Translations under genes and position numbers: made by a program | Shown here: positions 26,299-33,649 of the stretch, in pieces | How the letters are laid out: each line of letters starts with the position of its first letter | Numbering within the stretch: the first letter of the stretch is position 1 | The notes under the pieces: model-generated | Databases searched by the model: none | Told to the model about the DNA's origin: nothing | The model's input: the letters and a program-made list of their open reading frames with translations, nothing else | Assembly: GCA_029262695.1 (NCBI GenBank) | Contig: JAJCYV010000022.1 | Span: forward strand, 299,787 to 363,786 | Source: Chloroflexota bacterium | Lineage (GTDB): Bacteria > Chloroflexota > Dehalococcoidia > SM23-28-2 > RBG-16-64-32 | DNA length: 64,000 nt | Direction of reading: 5' to 3'

Positions 26299-27408
26299 AT
26301 GCCGGTAACGGTGTACATACCAACGCCGTTCAGAAAGCTGGCCGGCAATCAGATGCAGGTGAAGACCGCCGGCAAGACGGTGGGCGAGGTGCTCGACACG
26401 CTGGGGGCGCAGTTCCCGGCGCTGAAGCACATGATCTACGACGAGAACGACCAGATCCCCGGCCACATCAACGTCTACGTCAACAACCAGGAGGTCCACT
26501 CGCTTCAGGGTAAGCAGACGCCCGTGAACGACGGCGATGAGATGGCCGTGATACCGGCCATCGCCGGCGGACAGACGGGCGCGCTCACGCCGGAGCAGGT
26601 AGACCGCTACTCGCGGCACATCATCATGCCGCAGGTGGGCCCGTCCGGCCAGCGCAAGCTAATGGAGTCGAAGGTCCTTATCGTCGGCGCCGGTGGCCTC
26701 GGCGGCCCGGCAGCGCTCTACCTCGCGCTCGCCGGCGTCGGTACGCTCGGCATCGCCGAGTTCGACACCGTCGACCTCTCCAACCTGCAGCGGCAGGTGC
26801 TGCACCAGAACGCTGACGTGGGCAAGCCCAAGGCGCTGTCGGCGAAGGAGACGATCAACTCCTACAACCCGGACGTCAACGTCGTCCTCCACGAGATGCC
26901 GCTCACCTCCGACAACGCCATGGAGATCATCCCCCAGTACGACATCATCGTGAACGGCGCCGATAACTTCACGACCCGCTACCTCGTCAACGACGCAGTC
27001 TACTTCGCCGGCAAGACGCTGGTCGACGGCAGCATCCTCCTCTTCGACGGCCAGGCCACCGTCTTCGTGCCCGGCCACGGTTGCTACCGCTGCCTCTTCC
27101 CGGCGCCGCCGCCGCCCGGCATGATGCCGAGCTGCGCCGAGGCCGGCGTGCTCGGCGCGCTCACGGGCGTCATGGGCTCGATCCAGGCGATCGAGACGAT
27201 CAAGCAGATTCTCGGCATCGGCGAGTCGCTCGTCAGCCGCCTTCTGATCGTCGACGCGCTCGGCATGGAGTTCCGCGTCGTCAAGCTGCGGCGCGATCCC
27301 CAGTGCCCGCTCTGCGGGGACAACCCCACGGTGACGGAGCTTATCGACTACGAGGGCTTCTGCGGCTCGCCCTTCCCGGGCGAGCACGTGATCGGAGCGC
27401 AGAGCTAA
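26299..27408 (+). CDS. Sulfur carrier (CysO/MoaD) fused to ThiF/MoeB E1 activating enzyme
   Basis: This 369-residue protein joins two partners usually encoded apart. Residues 1-91 are a CysO-like carrier (VYIPTPFRKLAG, HINVYVNNQEVHSL, IPAIAGG). Residues about 97-369 are an E1 with ATP loop GAGGLGG, SNLQRQVLH, the PSCAEAGVLG cysteine segment, and zinc pairs CYRC and CPLC. The E1 should adenylate carrier C termini for thiocarboxylation. The carrier's Gly90-Gly91 is internal, followed by QTG, so it cannot be activated unless cut. GGGGAGG six bases before the ATG at 26299 decides the start; ATG 26260 and GTG 26230 lie upstream. Confidence 0.9.
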   Translation: MPVTVYIPTPFRKLAGNQMQVKTAGKTVGEVLDTLGAQFPALKHMIYDENDQIPGHINVYVNNQEVHSLQGKQTPVNDGDEMAVIPAIAGGQTGALTPEQVDRYSRHIIMPQVGPSGQRKLMESKVLIVGAGGLGGPAALYLALAGVGTLGIAEFDTVDLSNLQRQVLHQNADVGKPKALSAKETINSYNPDVNVVLHEMPLTSDNAMEIIPQYDIIVNGADNFTTRYLVNDAVYFAGKTLVDGSILLFDGQATVFVPGHGCYRCLFPAPPPPGMMPSCAEAGVLGALTGVMGSIQAIETIKQILGIGESLVSRLLIVDALGMEFRVVKLRRDPQCPLCGDNPTVTELIDYEGFCGSPFPGEHVIGAQS

Positions 27409-27704
27409 TGGCGATCGATGTGCGCGTGACGGCAAACATGCAGAAGCACCTGGGCGGCGAGCGCTCCATCCAGGCCAACGGCGGCAGCGTGCGTGACCTT
27501 CTGGCCGACATCGACAAGCGCTTCCCGGGCTTCCACGACATGGTGATGACTGACGGCGAGATCCACCGCTTCGTCAACATCTACCTCAACGACGAAGACA
27601 TCCGCTTCCTGAACCAGCTCGACACGGCGCTCAGCGACGGCGACGTCGTCTCGATTCTGCCCGCCCTCGCCGGCGGCGGACCATACGTAGGGACAGAGCT
27701 TTAG
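27408..27704 (+). CDS. cysO: CysO-like sulfur carrier with repeat-derived C-terminal tail
   Basis: The 98-residue product is a CysO-type carrier: RSIQANGGSVRDLLADIDKR, HRFVNIYLNDEDIRF and SILPALAGG. In mycobacteria, CysO thiocarboxylate gives sulfur to CysM, and Mec then releases cysteine. Here the Gly-Gly is followed by GPYVGTEL. The VGTEL part and the stop codon come from a GTAG-headed repeat that starts at 27687. The original gene therefore probably ended right after Gly-Gly(-Gly) and was extended when the repeat arrived. The JAMM protease encoded downstream could trim it. The start overlaps the E1 stop by one base. Confidence 0.88.
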   Translation: MAIDVRVTANMQKHLGGERSIQANGGSVRDLLADIDKRFPGFHDMVMTDGEIHRFVNIYLNDEDIRFLNQLDTALSDGDVVSILPALAGGGPYVGTEL

Positions 27705-27711
27705 CTCTGTC
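27687..27711 (+). repeat. REP-like palindrome, left flank of the RAYT gene
   Basis: GTAGG precedes a perfect inverted repeat GACAGAGCT-TT-AGCTCTGTC (27692-27711). The repeat overlaps the 3' end of the carrier gene and supplies its TAG stop. A near-identical copy lies at 56233. A 5' GTAG is typical of REPs moved by RAYT transposases. Confidence 0.85.
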
Positions 27712-27726
27712 AAGAAGGAAGCCCCG

Positions 27727-28281
27727 ATGACGCAGTTCATTCCGCGAAAGTCCTCACCGCGCCTGCCGGACTTCAAGTACCGCGGCCATTATGGGTACTT
27801 CGTGACGATCAACACTGCCGATCGGCAGCGAGAGCTAGTCGGCGATTTCGCCGAGACCTGCGCTGGGACGTTGCTTGAGTCGGCGGCCAGGACCTCGTTC
27901 AAAGTGATGGCTTACTGCCTTATGCCCGATCACGTACACGTGCTTCTTCATGGCACGACGGATGATGCTGACCTCGTCAAGTACGTGAAGCTCTTCAAGC
28001 AGATCACCGGATTCGCGTTCAAGAGGCGGACCGGCAAGCAGCTCTGGCATCGCAGCTTCCACGATCACGTCCTCCGTGGCGAGGAAGACGTCGATGATAT
28101 CGCCGAGTACATCTGGCACAACCCGGTGCGGTCCGGCCTCGTCGCTTCGGCAGTCGAGTATGCGTACTCCGGACCCCAGGAGAGGCTCGGGGCGCTCTCT
28201 GACAGACCTGAAGGTCCGTCCCTACGCATTGAGGAAGATCTGTCCCTACGTGAGTCCCTGAGTGATTGGGAGGGCGCCTGA
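27727..28281 (+). CDS. REP-associated tyrosine transposase (RAYT, Y1/HUH type)
   Basis: The 184-residue product is a Y1-type single-strand transposase. The metal-binding HUH motif is MPDHVHVLL (His69, His71), and the probable catalytic Tyr128 lies in EYIWHNPVRSGL. Both are hallmarks of RAYTs, which act on palindromic REP sequences. It is bracketed by REPs at 27687 (direct) and 28201 (inverted). Its last residues are read through the right REP, and the stop overlaps the cysM ATG. The gene appears to have entered between cysO and cysM without breaking transcription. Active motifs are intact. Confidence 0.92.
   Translation: MTQFIPRKSSPRLPDFKYRGHYGYFVTINTADRQRELVGDFAETCAGTLLESAARTSFKVMAYCLMPDHVHVLLHGTTDDADLVKYVKLFKQITGFAFKRRTGKQLWHRSFHDHVLRGEEDVDDIAEYIWHNPVRSGLVASAVEYAYSGPQERLGALSDRPEGPSLRIEEDLSLRESLSDWEGA
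28201..28249 (-). repeat. REP-like palindrome, right flank of the RAYT gene
   Basis: GACAGACCTGAAGGTCCGTC is followed by CCTAC, the reverse complement of a GTAGG head, so this copy faces the left one. It lies inside the 3' end of the RAYT frame. A degenerate extra head, GATCTGTCCCTAC, follows at 28237-28249. A 25-base near-copy lies at 56378. Confidence 0.82.
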
Positions 28282-29219
28282 TGCCCTTCAACTCAATCCT
28301 TGACGCCATCGGCAACACGCCGCTGGTACGGCTGAACCACCTCAGCCCGCGGCCGGAGGTTAGCATCTACGCCAAGCTGGAAGGCTACAACCCCACCGGC
28401 AGCGTCAAGGACCGCATCGCTCTCTTCATGATCCGCGCGGCCGAAGACGCCGGTGAGCTACAGCCGGGCCAGACCGTCCTCGAGCCGACCAGCGGCAACA
28501 CCGGCATCAGCCTGGCGATGGTCTGCCGCGCCAGGGGCTATCCCCTCCTCTGCGTCCTGCCGGACAACGTCACGCCGGAGCGCGAGGCGTTGCTCCGCGC
28601 CTTCGGTGCAGACGTCGTCTATGCGGAGAACGCCACCAGCACAAACGACGCTGTCTTCAAGGCACAGCAGATAATCCAGGACGAGCCGGGCCGCTACTTC
28701 ATGCCCTACCAGTACGGCAACGAGAACAACCCCCGCGCCCACTACGAGACGACGGGCCCCGAAATCCTCCGTGACGTGCCAAACGTCAGCGTCTTCGTCG
28801 CCGGTCTCGGCACGGGCGGCACCCTCACCGGCGTCGGGCACTACCTCAAGGACAACCTCAGCGACGTCAAAATCGTCGCCGCTGTGCCGCACCCCGGCGA
28901 CCTCGTGCAGGGGCTGCGCGCGCTCGAAGAAGGCTTCATCCCGCCCGTGCTCGATGAGTCCGTCCTGGACGGCCGCATCGTAGTTGATTCAGTGTCCTCG
29001 TTTCAGATGACGAAAGAGCTGATGCAGAAAGAAGCGATCTTCGCCGGCATCTCCTCCGGCGCCGTGCTCAGAGTGGCCGTTCGCGCCGCCGAGCGCCTGG
29101 AGAGAGGCAACGTCGTCGCGCTTCTGGCCGACGGCGGCTGGAAGTACCTCTCGACCGAACTCTGGAGCCGCGACTACGACGAAACGCCCGAAGAAACGCA
29201 GGGCACGATCTGGTGGTGA
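28281..29219 (+). CDS. cysM: Cysteine synthase M (carrier-dependent type)
   Basis: The 312-residue PLP enzyme has Lys43 in [23 protein letters not shown] and GTGGTLTG. It differs from the cysK product in this window and ends with a longer C-terminal stretch closing TQGTIWW, a tail like that of mycobacterial CysM, which uses O-phosphoserine and CysO thiocarboxylate. The nearby cysO, E1 and JAMM genes complete that known set. I infer the same chemistry, not proven here. GGGAGG precedes the ATG, which overlaps the RAYT stop. Confidence 0.92.
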   Translation: MPFNSILDAIGNTPLVRLNHLSPRPEVSIYAKLEGYNPTGSVKDRIALFMIRAAEDAGELQPGQTVLEPTSGNTGISLAMVCRARGYPLLCVLPDNVTPEREALLRAFGADVVYAENATSTNDAVFKAQQIIQDEPGRYFMPYQYGNENNPRAHYETTGPEILRDVPNVSVFVAGLGTGGTLTGVGHYLKDNLSDVKIVAAVPHPGDLVQGLRALEEGFIPPVLDESVLDGRIVVDSVSSFQMTKELMQKEAIFAGISSGAVLRVAVRAAERLERGNVVALLADGGWKYLSTELWSRDYDETPEETQGTIWW

Positions 29220-29232
29220 GGGAGCGCTCCTG

Positions 29233-29607
29233 ATGGGCCGTACCGTGATGTACACGGCGATCGCGGCGCTGGCCGTGTTCCTGCTCTCCGCGACGTTCGT
29301 CCTGCAGCACGGCGGCGAGTCGATCGCCTCCGTCCGGCAGGTCTCCGTGCACGACCTGACCACCGGCCCTAGCCTCTTCGAGGGCCAACACGTGACCACA
29401 GCCGGTGTCCTCGGCTTCAGCGAGGAGCACGGCCACTATCAGCTGGTCGACGAAGGTAACTTCGCGGTCATCATCCGGGAATACAGGGGTGGAGCCCCTC
29501 TCGACGACCTCCTCGGCCGCCGGGTGCGGGTCAGCGGCGTGTTCGGCATCAGCCAGGAGTCCGGCGTGTATATCGACGCCACCTTCATCGGCCCGGTCGC
29601 CGACTGA
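29233..29607 (+). CDS. Membrane-anchored OB-fold protein of unknown function
   Basis: The 124-residue product has one N-terminal hydrophobic segment (about residues 6-22) and an outside domain. VRQVSVHDLTTGPSLFEGQHVTTAGVLG and RRVRVSGVFG give it a compact beta-barrel pattern like OB folds of the CcmE or nucleic-acid-binding type. No heme-binding His motif typical of CcmE is seen. It is squeezed between cysM and the JAMM gene, overlapping the latter's ATG by one base, so a link with sulfur metabolism is possible but unsupported by motifs. Confidence 0.7.
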   Translation: MGRTVMYTAIAALAVFLLSATFVLQHGGESIASVRQVSVHDLTTGPSLFEGQHVTTAGVLGFSEEHGHYQLVDEGNFAVIIREYRGGAPLDDLLGRRVRVSGVFGISQESGVYIDATFIGPVAD

Positions 29608-30017
29608 TGCTGCCCCTGGGCGACGATGTCCGCGGGGAGATGATGGCCCACGCCCGCGAGCAGTTCCCGAAGGAATGCTGCGGCATGCTGGCCGGCGTCG
29701 ACGGCAAGCCCGTGAAGGTCATCCGCGCGACGAACTCCGAGGACAGCGAGTTCCGCTACCGCGTGGACGACCGCGAGCTGCTTCGCTTCCTGCACGACTG
29801 CGACGACAACGGCTGGGACTTCCTGGCCGTCTACCACTCACACACGCGCAGCGAGGCCTACCCATCGCCCACGGACGTGCGCCTGGCCCGCAACTGGCCC
29901 GATCCCTTCTACGTGCTGGTGTCGCTGGCGGATCAGGACAACCCGGTAGTGCGCGCCTTCCGCATCACCGACGGCGAGATCAGCGAAGTGCCGACGGCCG
30001 ACGACGCCTCCGCCTAG
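29607..30017 (+). CDS. mec: JAMM/Mec-type metalloprotease (CysO-cysteine peptidase)
   Basis: The 136-residue product is a bacterial JAMM (M67) protease. It has Glu23 in PKECCGML and the full zinc motif with His77, His79, Ser87 and Asp90 in YHSHTRSEAYPSPTD, matching HxH-x7-S-x2-D exactly. Mec of mycobacteria hydrolyses the CysO-cysteine adduct to free cysteine; related enzymes trim residues after Gly-Gly of carriers. Both tasks would fit here, because the carriers in this window have residues beyond Gly-Gly. It ends the cysteine unit and overlaps the convergent membrane gene by four bases. Confidence 0.93.
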   Translation: MLPLGDDVRGEMMAHAREQFPKECCGMLAGVDGKPVKVIRATNSEDSEFRYRVDDRELLRFLHDCDDNGWDFLAVYHSHTRSEAYPSPTDVRLARNWPDPFYVLVSLADQDNPVVRAFRITDGEISEVPTADDASA

Positions 30018-30598
30018 TCGCCGATGCTGTAGACGAAGGGGCCGTTGAAGAAGTTGTCGCCCGGCTCGGATATCAGCGCCATCACGGTGATCCAGAGCAC
30101 GAACCCGGCGCCGACAGACAGCGCGGCAGCACCGGCACTGGCCTCCGGAGCGGCCGCGCGCACCCCGCTCACCGCGTAGTAGAACATCGCGGCGATCGAT
30201 AGCACGCCGAACGTGAAGCCGACCTCCGGCAGAAAGACGAAAAAGCTGAGAGCGTACGCCGTGTAGCTCAGCGCCAGCACTCGTCCCAGCCCGTCCAGCG
30301 TGACCTGCGCCTTGAAGACCTCCGCCAGCACCAGGTAGGTCAGCGCGATCGCCGCCGCCAGCAGGATCATCGTGAAGATGCTGCCCAGGACAGCCGTCTC
30401 CAGGAACCAGTTGTCCGGCGTGAACTCCAGCACCGTTTGCCCGTAGAGGAACGCCCCCAGCCCTCCCATGACCACGGCGCCGGCGGCGAGACCGGCCACG
30501 ATCAGCGTGAAGCTGCGGTCGTCGCGCACTTCGGGGAACACGCTCGTGTCCAGCACGATCAAACGACGGAGGCGGGAAAGGATGAGATCGCTCGTCAT
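30014..30598 (-). CDS. Yip1-like membrane protein
   Basis: The 194-residue product has a short cytoplasmic N terminus (MTSDLILSRLRRLIVLD) and five predicted membrane helices, for example FTLIVAGLAAGAVVMGGLGAF and VLGSIFTMILLAAAIALTYLV. The pattern resembles bacterial Yip1-domain proteins, whose function is not established. It is preceded on its strand by another small membrane protein gene, with a terminator hairpin between them, so the two may be separately transcribed or only partly coupled. Nothing ties it to the sulfur genes beyond position. Confidence 0.72.
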   Translation of the reverse strand: MTSDLILSRLRRLIVLDTSVFPEVRDDRSFTLIVAGLAAGAVVMGGLGAFLYGQTVLEFTPDNWFLETAVLGSIFTMILLAAAIALTYLVLAEVFKAQVTLDGLGRVLALSYTAYALSFFVFLPEVGFTFGVLSIAAMFYYAVSGVRAAAPEASAGAAALSVGAGFVLWITVMALISEPGDNFFNGPFVYSIGD

Positions 30599-30612
30599 TA
30601 GAGTCCTCCGCT

Positions 30613-30652
30613 AAAAACAACCTGCCACCCGCACGATCGCGAGGTGGCAGGT
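30613..30652 (-). terminator. Intrinsic terminator between two membrane protein genes
   Basis: On the minus strand ACCTGCCACC and GGTGGCAGGT form a 10-bp stem followed by TTGTTTTTAG. It lies downstream of the 30690-31172 gene. Confidence 0.8.
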
Positions 30653-30689
30653 CTTACTTGCCAGTTCTTGGATTCGCCCGCCGCGGGCG

Positions 30690-31172
30690 CTACATTGATG
30701 GGCCGGCGTCTGCTCCTGCGCCTCCTCCGCCCTTCTGTTCCTCCTGAAACAACAGGAAGCCACCGGCGGCCAGCGCCAGGGCCAGGATGATGCCGATATA
30801 GAAGCCATAGCTCAGGCTACTCGACTCGTTGATGAACTTGACGAGGACGAAGAGGACTGCCGCCCCGCCCAGGCCGAGGTGCAGCCGCGCCCAGGTCACG
30901 CCTTGCGGTAGTTCCGGAAGCTTGACGTTCCCGAACCGTATCGCAACGACGAGTCCGCACATCACAAGGCCGATGAGCACCGCCAGTATCGACCAGAGTG
31001 CGCCGGGCGACTGCCAGCCGCTGCGGCTGACGCTCGCGCTGAAGCCAAACGCCTCGAACGAGACGCTGTACCACTTGAGGAAGCTGTCGATGAAAAGCAA
31101 AGGCCCCGCGATGAGAATGATCTTCTCCCCGAGGCCCATCTTCTGGAACTGCTCCTGGATGTTCGCGCTCAT
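30690..31172 (-). CDS. Small four-helix membrane protein
   Basis: The 160-residue product begins MSANIQEQFQKMGLGEKIIL and has four hydrophobic segments, the first after a short amphipathic stretch (IILIAGPLLFIDSFLKWYSV). A glycine-rich tail follows the last helix. The layout resembles small actinobacterial and Chloroflexota membrane proteins of unknown function with four helices. AGGAG six bases before the ATG at 31172 supports this start over a longer frame to 31262. A strong promoter lies 90-120 bases upstream. Confidence 0.75.
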   Translation of the reverse strand: MSANIQEQFQKMGLGEKIILIAGPLLFIDSFLKWYSVSFEAFGFSASVSRSGWQSPGALWSILAVLIGLVMCGLVVAIRFGNVKLPELPQGVTWARLHLGLGGAAVLFVLVKFINESSSLSYGFYIGIILALALAAGGFLLFQEEQKGGGGAGADAGPSM

Positions 31173-31262
31173 AAGAGACTCCTTTGGCGGCAGCCGCCTC
31201 CGCCAATAGACTCCGGTGCGTTTCCGGAAGTAAGAAACATATATGCTTCGTTCTGCCCGCAA

Positions 31263-31290
31263 GTTATAGCCTGTCAGGTACCAGTGTCAA
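31263..31290 (-). promoter_or_regulatory. Promoter of the small membrane protein gene
   Basis: On the minus strand TTGACA, a 16-base spacer and TATAAC are found in an AT-richer stretch. This is a good housekeeping promoter match. Confidence 0.7.
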
Positions 31291-31379
31291 GCAGTAATAC
31301 GTAAAGTGCTTATGCTTTTGCCTATTCTCCAGCACACGCGCGCTTTCGGTGTCAACATTTTGCTGCTAGTTTGGGCACT

Positions 31380-31592
31380 ATGAACCAGCCGATCACCCGC
31401 GAGGACGCCCGTTCGTCCCTCATCCGCGCCGGCCTCAGCGCCTCCGACGAGCGGCTCGACCTCCTCGCGCCGGGCCTTCAGATCGCCCGCGCCGCCGCCG
31501 CCGCGCTGGCCGCCCTCGACATGGGATACCGCGGTCCGGCGCCCTTCCGGCCTCCCCCGCCAGCCGATGCCCAACGGACCCATGGGAACTGA
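31380..31592 (+). CDS. Small AtzG/GatC-like protein before the amidase
   Basis: The 70-residue product has a helical body, ITREDARSSLIRAGLSASDERLDLLAPGLQIARAAA, then a Pro-rich end. Its size and position directly before an amidase-signature enzyme, overlapping it by 26 bases, recall AtzG or GatC. Those small helical subunits wrap around and stabilise AtzE or GatA amidases. Sequence identity to them cannot be judged here. No strong ribosome binding site is visible upstream of the ATG. If real, it would be the partner subunit of the amidase. Confidence 0.6.
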   Translation: MNQPITREDARSSLIRAGLSASDERLDLLAPGLQIARAAAAALAALDMGYRGPAPFRPPPPADAQRTHGN

Positions 31593-32973
31593 CCTGCACT
31601 GGCTCTCGATCGCCGAGGCCGCGCCGCTGATCGAACGGCGCGAACTCTCGCCGGTCGACCTGGTGGACGCCTGCCTCGAGCGCGTGGAGGCGCTGGACGG
31701 GCGCCTCAACGCCTTCATCACCTTGCTCGCCGACGAGGCGCGCGCCGCGGCCCGCGGGGCGGCCGACGAGATCGCCAACGGTGCGTATCGTGGCCCGCTG
31801 CACGGCATCCCGGTCGGGATCAAGGACATCTTCGCCGTCGCCGGCGCACCGATGACCGCCGGGTCGCTCATCTTCCGTGACGTCGTCTCGGAGGAGGACT
31901 CGGCGGTGACGGGTCGGCTCCGGGAGGCGGGCGCGGTCATCCTCGGCACGCTCAACCTGCACGAGATCGCGCTGGGCGCCACCGGTGTCAACCCGCACAC
32001 AGGCTCGGCGCGGAACCCCTGGAACACCGGCCGCATCACCGGTGGTTCCAGCTCCGGCGCGGCCGCGGCCGTCGCGGCCGGCCTCTGCTTCGCCGCAATG
32101 GGCACCGACACCGGCTGCAGCGTCCGCATCCCGGCCGCCCTCTGCGGAGTCGCCGGCATCAAGCCGACGTTCGGCCGCGTCAGCCGCCGCGGCCTGTTGC
32201 CGCTCAGCTGGTCGCTCGACCACGCCGGCCCGCTGACCCGCACGACCGAGGACGCCGCGATCGTTCTGCAGGCGATCGCCGGCCACGACGCCGGCGATCC
32301 GGCGTCGAGCCGGATCGACGTTCCGGACTACAGCGCCGCGCTCGGTGACGGCGTGCGGGGCCTTCGAGTCGGCGTCCCTGACCGATACTTCGGTGACGGC
32401 CTCGACACGGACGTCGAAGCGGCGTTCCGGGAGGCCGTGCGCCAGATCGAGAGTCTGGGCGCCGAGCTCATCGAGTTCTCGCCGCCCCATACCGACGAGA
32501 TGCCGGGCGCGATCGCTGCGATCATGCTGCCCGAGGCGTTCGCGTTCCACCAGAAAGCGATGCGGGAGCGGCCCGACGACATCGGCGAGGACGTGCGCTA
32601 CCGGCTGGAGCTGGGCGCGGCCTACCCGGCGGTCGAGTACATCCAGGCGCTGCGCTTCCGCGAGATGGTCGTCGAGGTGTGGCGCAAGGACGTGTTCGGC
32701 GAGATCGATCTCGTGGCGACGGCGACGTCGATGATCGCCGCGCGCCCGATCGAGGTGAGTGATCTCTCCACCACGTTCAGCCTGATCCACAACGCGAACC
32801 CCTTCAACCTGCTGGGCACGCCGGCGATATCGGTGCCGTGTGGCTTCACCGGCGACGGCCTGCCGATCGGTCTGCAGCTGGTCGGCCGCTGGTTCGACGA
32901 GGCCACCGTCCTGCGCGGCGCGCAGGCCTACGAGACCGCTACGGACTGGCACAGCCGCCGCCCTCCGCTCTGA
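31567..32973 (+). CDS. Amidase-signature family hydrolase
   Basis: The 468-residue product carries the Ser-cisSer-Lys apparatus of amidase-signature enzymes: Lys86 in GIPVGIKDIF, serines 161-163 in GGSSSGAAAAV, and Ser185 in DTGCSVRIPAALCG (Cys replaces a usual Gly). These enzymes hydrolyse amides, including biuret-type compounds, indoleacetamide or Glu-tRNA as GatA. There is no gatB nearby, so tRNA-dependent amidation is not supported. The start may be 31567 or an ATG five codons later. The substrate is unknown; the small upstream gene is a probable subunit. Confidence 0.87.
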   Translation: MPNGPMGTDLHWLSIAEAAPLIERRELSPVDLVDACLERVEALDGRLNAFITLLADEARAAARGAADEIANGAYRGPLHGIPVGIKDIFAVAGAPMTAGSLIFRDVVSEEDSAVTGRLREAGAVILGTLNLHEIALGATGVNPHTGSARNPWNTGRITGGSSSGAAAAVAAGLCFAAMGTDTGCSVRIPAALCGVAGIKPTFGRVSRRGLLPLSWSLDHAGPLTRTTEDAAIVLQAIAGHDAGDPASSRIDVPDYSAALGDGVRGLRVGVPDRYFGDGLDTDVEAAFREAVRQIESLGAELIEFSPPHTDEMPGAIAAIMLPEAFAFHQKAMRERPDDIGEDVRYRLELGAAYPAVEYIQALRFREMVVEVWRKDVFGEIDLVATATSMIAARPIEVSDLSTTFSLIHNANPFNLLGTPAISVPCGFTGDGLPIGLQLVGRWFDEATVLRGAQAYETATDWHSRRPPL

Positions 32974-32979
32974 GCGCCG

Positions 32980-33645
32980 TCAGGCCGGCAGCAGATCGGC
33001 GAACACGAACCCCTCGCGCTCCACGGCGTCGCCTCGCGTGATCGCGATCGGCGCCGCGAAATTCGGCGCGTCATAGACGAACGTGTGGAACTCGCCCCGC
33101 TCGGCGCAGGGATCGGTCTCCGGGGGCATCTCGTCCAGTAGCGCCTCGTCGTACTCGCGGCCGGCGAACTCGGCCGGTACCGCACGTGGATCAACGCAGG
33201 CCAGCACCGCCCGGAAGCCGTCGGCGATGATACGCCGCGCAAGCGCTGCCGTTGGCGCTCCCCAGAGCGGGAACAGAGGCTCCAGGCCCGTCGGCGCCAG
33301 CATCTTCTCGCGGTAGGCCCGTACGTCCTCCAGGAAGAGGTCGCCGAAGGCCACAGCGCGCACGCCGTCGCTCAGCATCTGTGACACTGCCGCGCCCATG
33401 CGCTCCTCGTACGTTGCGTTGCTCGCGCCCTGCGGGACCCAAACCTCGTAGACCGGCAGATCGAGGGCCTCCGCCTGCGCCGCCAGCAGCTCGTGCCGCA
33501 CGCCGTGCATGCTGATGCGGTCAAACCCCTCGGTCAGCGTCGTCAGGAGCCCCGCGACCTCGTAGCGCTCGTCCTGCTGGAGCCGCCAGAGGGCGCAGGC
33601 GCTGTCCTTACCGCCGCTCCAGGCCATCATGGTCTTCGCCGGCAT
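32980..33645 (-). CDS. Dph6-like PP-loop ATP-binding protein
   Basis: The 221-residue product has a PP-loop SGGKDSA at residues 10-16 and the family segments ISMHGVRHELL and AVAFGDLFLEDVR, as in diphthine-ammonia ligase (Dph6) relatives. In archaea and eukaryotes Dph6 amidates diphthine on EF-2. Bacteria lack diphthamide, so the bacterial relatives have an unknown adenylating role. It starts four bases after the rhodanese stop on the same strand, so the two are probably cotranscribed; a thiol or sulfur link is conceivable but unproven. Confidence 0.82.
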   Translation of the reverse strand: MPAKTMMAWSGGKDSACALWRLQQDERYEVAGLLTTLTEGFDRISMHGVRHELLAAQAEALDLPVYEVWVPQGASNATYEERMGAAVSQMLSDGVRAVAFGDLFLEDVRAYREKMLAPTGLEPLFPLWGAPTAALARRIIADGFRAVLACVDPRAVPAEFAGREYDEALLDEMPPETDPCAERGEFHTFVYDAPNFAAPIAITRGDAVEREGFVFADLLPA

Positions 33646-33649
33646 TCGC

